Source: Bacilli bacterium (GTDB lineage Bacteria; Bacillota_I; Bacilli_A; RF39; UBA660). From it: DNA of 58,718 bases. Positions 16,117 through 24,348 of the stretch are shown here, in pieces (positions within the stretch are counted from its first letter, which is position 1; each line of letters starts with the position of its first letter). A model generated the notes under the pieces. That model was given only the letters and a program-made list of their open reading frames with translations, did no database searches and was not told the DNA's origin. The translations under genes were made by a program, and so were the position numbers. Location: NCBI GenBank assembly GCA_017512495.1, contig JAFWGF010000009.1, forward strand, positions 1-58,718, written 5' to 3'.

Positions 16117-16781
16117 TTTTTATAGACTTTTACTATTCTTTCTTTTATATCATCAACATGAACTTCTAAATCCATTTTTCTTTTTAATTGATTCTTATTA
16201 GACTTACTTGTAATAGAGTCTAATTTTGACATCGTATTTTTCATTACTTCTTCATCATTAAAAAATTCCGGACACACTTTTGACATATATTTAAGTGACT
16301 TTAAAGTAGCTTCATTATTACAAGCTTCTAATAGTACTGGATTATGTCTTTGTAAAACATGAGCAAGAAAAGAATCAAAACTTAATGCAGCAATAAATTC
16401 ATCTTCTTCATAAAAGCCAGTATCTCTTAAATTTTCTTGTTCTACTAAATAATTATAGCGATAAGCATACTTATCTTCTTCTGAAAGATCTATTATTTCA
16501 TTCATTGCAACTATTATTCGATTAACTATTTTTTTTACATTTGAATCATCTTTCGAAAATCTATATGCAGAAGCTACTGTTAAAATTTTATCAATATATT
16601 CTTCATTATTTAATAGTAAAAAAGCTAATTCATTATCTATTAATTGTTCTACGGAATTTAAAAATATTACATAACCATCATAATCATTATTATAAAGTTC
16701 TACTAATTCTCGACTATTAAAATTAATTAATTGCCCTTTTAAATTAATTAAATCTAAAAATTTATTTCTTTCTTCATTCAT
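16107..16781 (-). CDS. Unknown helical protein coupled to lon
   Basis: A 224-residue, mostly alpha-helical, charged protein without membrane segments that I do not recognise. Features include a leucine-rich N-terminal half (YVIFLNSVEQLIDNELAFLL), EEDEFIAALSFDSFLAHVLQ near residue 128, and a basic C-terminus. Its ATG shares a base with the lon stop codon (TAATG) and has AAGGTGG upstream, so it is translated together with Lon. A substrate adaptor or regulator of Lon is possible from position only. A terminator follows its stop. Confidence 0.75.
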   Translation of the reverse strand: MNEERNKFLDLINLKGQLINFNSRELVELYNNDYDGYVIFLNSVEQLIDNELAFLLLNNEEYIDKILTVASAYRFSKDDSNVKKIVNRIIVAMNEIIDLSEEDKYAYRYNYLVEQENLRDTGFYEEDEFIAALSFDSFLAHVLQRHNPVLLEACNNEATLKSLKYMSKVCPEFFNDEEVMKNTMSKLDSITSKSNKNQLKRKMDLEVHVDDIKERIVKVYKKGE

Positions 16782-19087
16782 TATTTATTACCACCTTGAA
16801 ATATTACTTTGAAAATATCATTATAATTATTAACTGTAATAAAGTTAATATCTTTTTTTACTTCTTTTGGAATCTCATCCAAATCCTTTTCATTCTCTTT
16901 AGGAATAAATACTGTCTTTATTCCAGCACGATGAGCTCCAATTACCTTTTCTTTTAAACCACCTATTCCTAATACTCTTCCACGTAAAGTTATTTCACCC
17001 GTCATAGCAATTGTTTTAGGAACTTTCTTTTTAGTAAATAAACTAATAAGAGTTGTAGTTACTGTTACACCAGCAGATGGCCCATCTTTATTAACTGCTC
17101 CTTCTGGAACATGAATATGTATATCATTATTTTCAAAAACTTCATTCTTTATCTTATATTTATCCATATTAGATTTAATATAGTTTAAAGCAATATGACA
17201 TGATTCTTGCATTACTTCACCTAAGGAACCTGTTAAGACTAAATCTCCTTTTCCTTTAAAAAGAGTTGCTTCTATTGGAAGAATATCTCCTCCAAAAATA
17301 GTATATGCCATTCCATTGACTACACCTATTTCATCTTTACCATAGTTTTCTAAATATAAATATTTCTTTTTACCTAATAATTCCTCTATCATCTTATTAT
17401 CAATATCATAAAAACTAACATCTGTTGTTAATAAAATATTTTTAACAATCTTTCTAAATAAAGTTGCAATTGTTCTTTCTAATTCACGAACTCCAGCCTC
17501 TTTAGTATAATTTCTAATAATAGTTAAAATAGCTTCATCTTCCATTTGAACTTGAAGACTAGTAAGTCCATGTTCTTCTAACTCTTTAGGAATTAAATGG
17601 TTCTTAGCTATATCTAATTTCTCATATTCTGTATAACTAGAAATATTAATTATTTCTAGTCTATCTCTTAATTCATATGGAATTTGTTCCACATAATTAG
17701 CTGTTGCGATAAACATTACTTTACTTAAATCAAATTCTTCTTCAATATAATGATCTGAAAACTTATTATTTTGTTCTGGATCCAATACTTCTAATAAAGC
17801 ACTAGCTGGATCACCTTTAATATCTTTAGTCATCTTATCAATTTCATCTATGATAAAAACTGGATTAGTTGTACCAGCTTTTCTTATCCCTTGAATTATT
17901 CTACCGGGAGAAGATCCTATGTAAGTTCTTCTATGACCTACTATTTCAGCTTCATCATTAATTCCACCTACACTAATTTTAGCAGTTTTTCTACCTAAAC
18001 TCTTCGCAATACTAATTGCAAGAGATGTTTTACCAACACCAGGCGGCCCAACTAAGCAAAGAATTGGACTACGTAAATTATTAGTATTTTGCTTTACAGC
18101 CAAGTATTCCAATATTCTATCTTTTACTTCTTCTAATGCATAGTGAGATGAATCTAAAATATCCTTTACTCTATTTAAATTGTCATTATCTTTAGTAAAC
18201 TTATTCCAGGGTAAGTTAATCATCCATTCAAGATATTCTCTAATCATTCCTAATTCTGGAGAATTACTGTTAAGACTATTATATCTTTCTAATTCTCTTT
18301 CTATTTTTTCTTTTACTTTGTTATTACATTTTAATTTATTAAGCTTCTTAGTAATTCTTTCTACATCAGAATCTTTAGTATTTCCTTCTCCCAATTCTTT
18401 CTGCATTAATTTTATTTTTTCACGTAAAAAGTATTCTTTTTGGGTTTCATTTAATTCTTTTTCTACTTCCGCTTCTATTTGTTGCTCCAACTCAACATAC
18501 TTTAAATCTCTATTCATATCAACAACTAAATATTTAGCTCTTTCAATAGGATCAATTGTTGTGATATATTTTTTCTTTTCCTCATAATTAATAGGTAAAT
18601 AGCTAACTATTAAATCACATAAATCACTCAAAGTATCAACATTATCTACTTGACTCATAATAGCATTACCCATATAAGGTACTTTTCCTATATAATTATC
18701 CAATGTCTTTAATATAATATTAAAATATGTTTGTATATCATCATTTTCTATAATATCTACCGGTTTATAATTAGCTTTAAAATAATTACCTTCTTCAGTA
18801 AAATCATATAATTCTACTCTATCAATTCCTTCAATAACTAATCTTGTTTTTCCATTAGGAACATTCATTTTTAACTTTAAACGACCTAATACACCATATT
18901 TAGGAAATGAAGTAACATTAACAGCTTTTTCTTCAATAGGATTAACAATTAGCATTAAACTGTCACCTATTTTATTAACAATATCTATCATTTGCTTATC
19001 ATAAATATTATCATATTCAATTCTAACTTCATTATTTGGGAAGATTACCATATCATTAATAATTAATACTAATAATTTATCATCCAC
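16781..19087 (-). CDS. lon: ATP-dependent protease Lon (LonA type)
   Basis: About 768 residues, the normal LonA length. The N-terminal substrate-binding domain starts LLVLIINDMVIFPNNEVRI. The AAA+ module has Walker A GPPGVGKTSLA near residue 350 and Walker B VFIIDEIDKM. The protease domain has the catalytic Ser in KDGPSAGV near residue 672 and the Lys in IGGLKEKVIGAHRAG near 713. Lon degrades misfolded and regulatory proteins. The frame is open from a TTG at 19105, but GTG at 19087 sits 8 bases behind GGGAGGTG and is the likely start. In B. subtilis lonA is likewise followed, after ysxC and the hem genes, by spoVID-ysxE. Confidence 0.97.
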   Translation of the reverse strand: MDDKLLVLIINDMVIFPNNEVRIEYDNIYDKQMIDIVNKIGDSLMLIVNPIEEKAVNVTSFPKYGVLGRLKLKMNVPNGKTRLVIEGIDRVELYDFTEEGNYFKANYKPVDIIENDDIQTYFNIILKTLDNYIGKVPYMGNAIMSQVDNVDTLSDLCDLIVSYLPINYEEKKKYITTIDPIERAKYLVVDMNRDLKYVELEQQIEAEVEKELNETQKEYFLREKIKLMQKELGEGNTKDSDVERITKKLNKLKCNNKVKEKIERELERYNSLNSNSPELGMIREYLEWMINLPWNKFTKDNDNLNRVKDILDSSHYALEEVKDRILEYLAVKQNTNNLRSPILCLVGPPGVGKTSLAISIAKSLGRKTAKISVGGINDEAEIVGHRRTYIGSSPGRIIQGIRKAGTTNPVFIIDEIDKMTKDIKGDPASALLEVLDPEQNNKFSDHYIEEEFDLSKVMFIATANYVEQIPYELRDRLEIINISSYTEYEKLDIAKNHLIPKELEEHGLTSLQVQMEDEAILTIIRNYTKEAGVRELERTIATLFRKIVKNILLTTDVSFYDIDNKMIEELLGKKKYLYLENYGKDEIGVVNGMAYTIFGGDILPIEATLFKGKGDLVLTGSLGEVMQESCHIALNYIKSNMDKYKIKNEVFENNDIHIHVPEGAVNKDGPSAGVTVTTTLISLFTKKKVPKTIAMTGEITLRGRVLGIGGLKEKVIGAHRAGIKTVFIPKENEKDLDEIPKEVKKDINFITVNNYNDIFKVIFQGGNK

Positions 19088-19124
19088 TGATACTTCACCT
19101 CCCAATAATTAAATACTGCTTACT

Positions 19125-19152
19125 ATTATATCTTAATAAAAATTTTTTTCAA
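19125..19152 (-). promoter_or_regulatory. Promoter of lon
   Basis: TTGAAA (19147-19152), a 16-bp spacer and TATAAT (19125-19130) on the minus strand. Together with the terminator just upstream, it separates lon from the cassette. No CIRCE-type heat-shock repeat is visible. Confidence 0.75.
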
Positions 19153-19163
19153 CAAAAAAAGGC

Positions 19164-19191
19164 AAAAAAATAAACTCATTTAGAGTTTATT
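19164..19191 (-). terminator. Terminator at the end of the radical SAM-NADAR cassette
   Basis: ATAAACTC-TAAAT-GAGTTTAT followed by TTTTTT on the minus strand, starting at the NADAR stop codon. Confidence 0.8.
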
Positions 19192-19800
19192 TTACTTGTT
19201 TAAAAAATCGTGTAAACAATTAAGCATAAATTCAAATTCATACCTAGTAAAGACTGTTTTGTTTGGATCTTCTTCACCCATTGCATGAATAATTGGTAAG
19301 GGACAATTTTTAATCGCATTTCTATAAAAAACATTTTGAATTGCACTTACATATAACTCAATAAGTAAATCATCATACTCTTCAGAATTTCTTTCAATAG
19401 CTTGTCCTTGCCAATAAATAATTCCTGTTTCTTTCCAATTATAATCAGATGCTTCCTTTAATACTAAAGCCTCTTTACCAGAATACTTAAATAACTTCTT
19501 TTGAATTTTTTTATCTGGAAATTTTATTCCTTGAAAGAAACATTCAATTGAATTTAATTTACATCCTTTAAACTTAAATTCATAATTAAATAAATTAGAT
19601 AATAGTTTAGGATATGTTCCTCTTAATCCATAACCGACATTTATCCATTTATCACTTTCTCCTATATAGCCATTCTTATCTTTAACAAGTTCTTTTTTAC
19701 AATATAAGTTACCGTCTTTGTCAGTAGTTATTTTTAATTGTTTAAATTTATAATTCTTTTTAAATTCAATAAATTCTTCTAAGTCCTTTTTATAACTCAT
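19192..19800 (-). CDS. NADAR-like (YbiA/COG3236-related) protein
   Basis: A 202-residue protein. The core resembles NADAR proteins: LSNLFNYEFKFKG (67-79) followed by S84-I-E86-CFFQ90-GIK93-F, the usual SxExxFQxxKF motif. A C-terminal IIHAMGEEDPNKTVFTRYEF segment is also typical. Known NADAR proteins split N-glycosidic bonds, either in early riboflavin intermediates or in removing ADP-ribose from DNA guanine. The N-terminal 60 residues form an extension I do not recognise. It is the last gene of a four-gene unit with radical SAM, HIT-like and phosphoribosyltransferase genes, 17 bases after the latter. This suggests nucleotide or nucleoside-like chemistry. The substrate is unknown. Confidence 0.7.
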   Translation of the reverse strand: MSYKKDLEEFIEFKKNYKFKQLKITTDKDGNLYCKKELVKDKNGYIGESDKWINVGYGLRGTYPKLLSNLFNYEFKFKGCKLNSIECFFQGIKFPDKKIQKKLFKYSGKEALVLKEASDYNWKETGIIYWQGQAIERNSEEYDDLLIELYVSAIQNVFYRNAIKNCPLPIIHAMGEEDPNKTVFTRYEFEFMLNCLHDFLNK

Positions 19801-19817
19801 AATTATTCTCCTCTATT

Positions 19818-22157
19818 CTATAATAAACTCTTAATTAGTTTTTTACTACTATCTTTTAAACTTTCATCATCATAAATATTAATTCCTGTAAATCTATTAT
19901 AGTAAAACTTTGCATCACTGATTATTGTTTCATAGTCTGAACGTATATTAGAATGATAACCAAATAAGTTTAAATATGCTACATATTCTTCTGGAGATAT
20001 AGCTAATTTATCAACAGCTCTCTCTAAGATTTGATGTCTAGGATAATTAAATGGTGTTAATAACTCTTGTTCACTAGGAACAAATAATTCTTGTCCTCTA
20101 TCTTTTATAGAAAATTCTTGTAAGCGATCAAAAGTATACTGATATGCTCCTGATAATACTACTGAATAATTATTATCTTCAAAATACTTTCTTATTCTTT
20201 TCATAGTTGTACCAGTACCCATATTATCATCTAACAATACTATTTTTTTATTTAAAATAGCTTCTGGATTTACTACTAAATTTCGTAATTCACTGTTATC
20301 ATCAATATTACTAATTCCAAGTTTTTTATATTGACTATATAAAACAATTGAACTATTAGTATCAACCAATGAATTTATAAATGGACCTATATAAATCGAA
20401 CCATATCCTGGAGTTAAAATAGAATAACTATTAATACTCATATCATCTAATAATTTTGTAATTGCTTCTGCAAAATTTAGAATAAATACTTTATTATCAA
20501 GTTCTACTTGTTTTTTCTTATGAAGTATCTCTTGAGTATTAAAGTCATTGATTGTTTCCTTAAATTCTTCAAAGTTAAATGGAATATTCAAATCTTTAAT
20601 AAATGATACAAAATTAGTAATATCATTTACAAATACTTGATAATTATTATTAAGTTCTTCTGGTTGGGATTTCATAATATTACTTACACATGACAAATAA
20701 TATAATTTAGCTGATATATTTAAAATATTTTCTAATAAAACATATTTATCATCTTGACCTAAATTATTACTAGAAAGTAAACAATTAATTAAAGTATCTC
20801 TTCTTTTTAACAATTCTTTTTCTGAATCAAAATAATAATATTGTTGGTAATTCCTAGATAGATACTTATCATCATACTTAGTTATATAATCTAACACTAC
20901 TTTGTCATTTGGTATCATTTCAAATATACCTAAGACATCAGTGCGATTCATATATTCCTTTTTTAATTTAGAATCAAAATCAACAAATCTTTTACTATTA
21001 ATACTAACTATATCTTCATCAATAAAAGAATAATTACTTTTAGTTTTATTAATATAATCAATCTTAATCATTTGATTACCTTCAATATAAAATAATATAT
21101 CACATTCATATTTAACTCTAATATACTTCTTAGAATAATCGATATAATCCATAATGTTTTCTTCATTACTTAAACATAATTTTTCATAATAACTAAATAC
21201 TTTTAAGAACTCTCGATTATGAAGAATATTTCTATCAATATTCATTTTCTTTAAAGTATTTAAATTATCAACATGTGCATATCTATTTACGTGAATATTA
21301 TTATCCATAATAGCCTTTTCCCATTCTTTCAAAGTATACTTCATAACACCATTATTATATGGAAATAAATAAATGTATTCCCCATCTTTAACAATTAATC
21401 CTCTACCTCGATTATTATTACAAAAATTTAATTTACTAGTAAATGAACTATTCTTATCATTAGTATCAACATAAATATCTTCAATATTAGTATTTTCAGA
21501 TAAAATCTTTTTTATCTTTAATGAAGCAAATATTTTTAAATCAACTATTCCATTTAAATATCCTTTATTAGTTAATATTGCATCAATTGCTTCTTCAATA
21601 GAATCACATTTTAAATCATTAATGTTTTTATATTTATCATTTTCTACATACCCAATTATTTTATCTATCTCTAATAGTTTTTCATCAGTAATATAATCAA
21701 TATCAGGAATTTTGTTTCGATAAATATCTGCCATTTTCTTTGAAGCAAAATTAGTAGTTTTATGACCAACTTTATATTCTACTAAATCCATTAATGGATT
21801 TATAATATACTTCTTATTATTCTTAGTAGTTAATACTACATCTTTATGGGCAAATTGATCAGAAAAATAGGAAGTTATCTTACCATTTAAATCAAAATAT
21901 TCTGACAAGATATATTCAAGTATTTCACATAATGATTTACAGGTAACCTGTTGATAATCAAAGCTTTGTTTATTATTATAGATATTTTTTCTCTCTTCTA
22001 AATTTTCTTTAAACAAGAAAAATATTTCATCACGATAATAGTATTTAGACATTTCTATACAAATCATTCTAACTAATGCTAACTCATATTCTTCATCTTT
22101 TAATTCTTTGATTTTTTCTAAATCAATATTTTGAACAATCTTATCTATGATACTCAT
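19818..22157 (-). CDS. Large protein with C-terminal phosphoribosyltransferase domain and possible cysteine-peptidase-like N-terminus
   Basis: A 779-residue soluble protein. Near the C-terminus IVLLDDNMGTGTTMKRI (D643, D644, M646-T651) is the PRPP-binding loop of type I phosphoribosyltransferases. It is preceded by ILTPGYGSIYIGPFINSLVD and followed by an LFVPSEQ region. The N-terminal 180 residues have a pattern reminiscent of transglutaminase/papain-like enzymes: C73 in QQVTCKSLCEIL, H104 in FAHKDVVL and N120 in YIINPLMDL, spaced as in that fold. The middle (190-560) is unrecognised. The gene overlaps the HIT-like gene by 17 bases. A PRPP-dependent glycosidic-bond enzyme is the obvious proposal for the C-terminus. 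The N-terminal reading is tentative. Confidence 0.72.
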   Translation of the reverse strand: MSIIDKIVQNIDLEKIKELKDEEYELALVRMICIEMSKYYYRDEIFFLFKENLEERKNIYNNKQSFDYQQVTCKSLCEILEYILSEYFDLNGKITSYFSDQFAHKDVVLTTKNNKKYIINPLMDLVEYKVGHKTTNFASKKMADIYRNKIPDIDYITDEKLLEIDKIIGYVENDKYKNINDLKCDSIEEAIDAILTNKGYLNGIVDLKIFASLKIKKILSENTNIEDIYVDTNDKNSSFTSKLNFCNNNRGRGLIVKDGEYIYLFPYNNGVMKYTLKEWEKAIMDNNIHVNRYAHVDNLNTLKKMNIDRNILHNREFLKVFSYYEKLCLSNEENIMDYIDYSKKYIRVKYECDILFYIEGNQMIKIDYINKTKSNYSFIDEDIVSINSKRFVDFDSKLKKEYMNRTDVLGIFEMIPNDKVVLDYITKYDDKYLSRNYQQYYYFDSEKELLKRRDTLINCLLSSNNLGQDDKYVLLENILNISAKLYYLSCVSNIMKSQPEELNNNYQVFVNDITNFVSFIKDLNIPFNFEEFKETINDFNTQEILHKKKQVELDNKVFILNFAEAITKLLDDMSINSYSILTPGYGSIYIGPFINSLVDTNSSIVLYSQYKKLGISNIDDNSELRNLVVNPEAILNKKIVLLDDNMGTGTTMKRIRKYFEDNNYSVVLSGAYQYTFDRLQEFSIKDRGQELFVPSEQELLTPFNYPRHQILERAVDKLAISPEEYVAYLNLFGYHSNIRSDYETIISDAKFYYNRFTGINIYDDESLKDSSKKLIKSLL

Positions 22158-22878
22158 AAAACTTTCTTTTTACCTTTCCAGCAAATTCTAAAACTTGTTC
22201 TTTATCTTCATCAGTAGCAAATTTTTTAGCATAATTAGAAATATTTTTTAAATTTTTACCGCGACCAAAATTCATATTGTATTCTTGAACATTTCTTAGC
22301 ACTTTTTGAAAATTAGTACCATAAATATTTTTAAATACTTCTACGATTTCATCAACATCATCTGTTTTATATAATAAATCAATTAATAATTGATAATCTT
22401 CTTTAGTAATACTCTCTTCTTGTAATGCTTGTAATAATATCACTGTAAATCTTTCATAATATTCTATCCATTTAGTTCTAGATTTCTCATCTGATTCATA
22501 TATTCTTGGATTATAAAATATTTTATCACTAGCAGGTATTAACCATTGGCGCCAATGACTAGAAAAACCATCTTCAAACTTTAATATATTCTCATAACCT
22601 AATTCATGCATTATTGATTCCAAGCTATTAGTTACTTCACATATTTGAAATCTTTCTTCTGGTTTTAATAGTGTTAAGTTAGGAACATGAGGTTTTATAC
22701 CTACTATCATAAATCCTTCTATAGGAACTTCAGGATCAGCTGTTACATTAACAAAACCATCATCATAAAGATAACCACCTACTAGATTAGTTATTTCATG
22801 ATTGGAAATAGCACAACTTTTGCAACCATAGAATTCCATTTCTTGTCCTAAGAAGTTTTTTTCAACCAATTTTTTCAT
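22141..22878 (-). CDS. Divergent HIT-superfamily protein
   Basis: A 245-residue protein. The first 120 residues follow the HIT/galactose-1-phosphate uridylyltransferase pattern. There is a possible zinc pair C19xxC22, then GGYLYDDGFVNVTADPEVPI, GFMIVGIKPHVPNLTLLKPE (IxGFxxxxxxxH), and SHWRQWLIP (108-115) where active HIT enzymes have HxHxH-x-IP. Only the first histidine is kept in that last motif, so classic nucleotidyl transfer is doubtful. The C-terminal half is helical. HIT enzymes hydrolyse or transfer nucleoside monophosphates. It is the second gene of the cassette and has GAAGGAGGGGG before the ATG. Confidence 0.65.
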   Translation of the reverse strand: MKKLVEKNFLGQEMEFYGCKSCAISNHEITNLVGGYLYDDGFVNVTADPEVPIEGFMIVGIKPHVPNLTLLKPEERFQICEVTNSLESIMHELGYENILKFEDGFSSHWRQWLIPASDKIFYNPRIYESDEKSRTKWIEYYERFTVILLQALQEESITKEDYQLLIDLLYKTDDVDEIVEVFKNIYGTNFQKVLRNVQEYNMNFGRGKNLKNISNYAKKFATDEDKEQVLEFAGKVKRKFYEYHR

Positions 22879-22898
22879 AAATCCCCCTCCTTCTATTA

Positions 22899-24248
22899 TT
22901 AATAAACTAACATAAAATCTATAATATCTACATCATTAAATAATGCTAAATTACTTCTAATTACTTCCAACATTAAATTATCATTTAATGCACAACAATC
23001 ATGACATTTTTGTGGATATTGCGAACGTATTTTAACAGCATTTTTTCCTTGCATCAATTCTTCTAATTCATTTTCTTTTCCTGTTAAAATACCATAATAA
23101 GCATTATCTTTATCTCTAATTTTATCCCAATGAATACAAACTATCAAAGAGTTTCCATATAGAATTGGACTTACTATTGAAGAGAAACATTTAGTTGGTT
23201 TTTTGTTAACTACAAACTCTCTATCAATATATAATTTATCCAATAATTTAGGTGTTTGAATATGTTGAAGACCTAAGTCTCTATAACATTCACTAATTTT
23301 TATTAAATCTTCTTGAGTTTTTTCACTTAATTCAATATCCTTTTTATCTTCTATATGATCTGTTAAAACTTTAACCATTTGGAAGCTATTAACCCCCATT
23401 TTACCTAGCTTTTCAGTTAATTCAATATAATGTCCTTCATTCTTCTTTCTAATACAAGTTCTAACTCCAATCATCAATTCATTTTCCCTTTTATACTTTT
23501 TTCGTAAAGCACATAATTTTTTTAATAGTTTCATCGCATCATCATAAGTAAATTTTTCTTTACCCGGTTGATTACTATAATATTCATAAGCCTCTTTAGA
23601 AATTCCTGGTAAACTTATACGTATATAATAAGCATATTTTGCTAGAGCCTCCATTATATCTTCACTCATTCTACTACCTGTTGATATATAGACAACTCCC
23701 ATATTGCATTCTTCTTTAGCAAACTTAATTATCTCTGCGCGATGTTTATACATGTCTGGATTACCTTCTCCACACATTTCTAGTCTGACTGAATCACAGC
23801 CTCTTGCTTTAGAATATCTAGCTATTTCTTTCAAAATCTTTTTATATTCATCTAATTCTAAAACACATTTATCTAAATTTTTAATTCCCCACATTCTAGT
23901 AGGATCAGCTAAACATTCTCTACAACCAAAATCACAATATGGATAATCCTTAGTACTAATTGATAAAATTGGTAAATTATCAACATTACTTTTCATTCCT
24001 CTTTTAATTGCATTAGCATAATCTAAAATAGTTAATGGATAAAAATGTTGTGGATATAATTCACTTGTTTCAAAGATAATATCTCCAGTTAACTTGTTAA
24101 CCATAATCATAGATTTTGGTTTAAGACATTTATCAATTAATGATAAATTAATACTTTTACTGATAATACTATTATTTAATAATTCAATCTTATTATCATT
24201 GTTTATAGTATACACTTCTCCTTGATTATTAATAGCTAATTTAATCAA
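22899..24248 (-). CDS. Radical SAM enzyme with C-terminal cysteine cluster
   Basis: About 449 residues. An N-terminal beta-rich stretch of about 95 residues precedes the radical SAM motif C105xxxC109xxC112 in YPYCDFGCRECLADPT, which binds the [4Fe-4S] cluster with S-adenosylmethionine. LEMCGEGNPD is the GGE-type strand, and YIRISLPG and GVRTCIRK are later barrel strands. The C-terminal part has further cysteines (TKCFSS, IVCIHWDK, KCHDCCALND), suggesting an auxiliary cluster of SPASM/twitch type. The promoter would start RNA near 24271, so the start is TTG 24248 behind AGGGGTGATTGTT, not the upstream TTG. It is the first gene of the cassette, and the substrate is unknown. Confidence 0.85.
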   Translation of the reverse strand: MIKLAINNQGEVYTINNDNKIELLNNSIISKSINLSLIDKCLKPKSMIMVNKLTGDIIFETSELYPQHFYPLTILDYANAIKRGMKSNVDNLPILSISTKDYPYCDFGCRECLADPTRMWGIKNLDKCVLELDEYKKILKEIARYSKARGCDSVRLEMCGEGNPDMYKHRAEIIKFAKEECNMGVVYISTGSRMSEDIMEALAKYAYYIRISLPGISKEAYEYYSNQPGKEKFTYDDAMKLLKKLCALRKKYKRENELMIGVRTCIRKKNEGHYIELTEKLGKMGVNSFQMVKVLTDHIEDKKDIELSEKTQEDLIKISECYRDLGLQHIQTPKLLDKLYIDREFVVNKKPTKCFSSIVSPILYGNSLIVCIHWDKIRDKDNAYYGILTGKENELEELMQGKNAVKIRSQYPQKCHDCCALNDNLMLEVIRSNLALFNDVDIIDFMLVY

Positions 24249-24277
24249 AACAATCACCCCTAACTTTTTCGCCAAAT

Positions 24278-24306
24278 ATAATATACTATTTACATCTAAA
24301 AGTCAA
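24278..24306 (-). promoter_or_regulatory. Promoter of the radical SAM-HIT-PRTase-NADAR cassette
   Basis: TTGACT (24301-24306), a 17-bp spacer and TATTAT (24278-24283) on the minus strand. It lies directly behind the tig terminator, so the cassette is its own transcription unit. Confidence 0.82.
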
Positions 24307-24319
24307 TTATTTCAAACAA

Positions 24320-24348
24320 AACAAAAACTCTATATGAATATAGAGTTA
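24320..24348 (-). terminator. Terminator of tig
   Basis: AACTCTAT-ATTC-ATAGAGTT followed by TTTGTTTTG on the minus strand, touching the tig stop codon. Confidence 0.8.
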
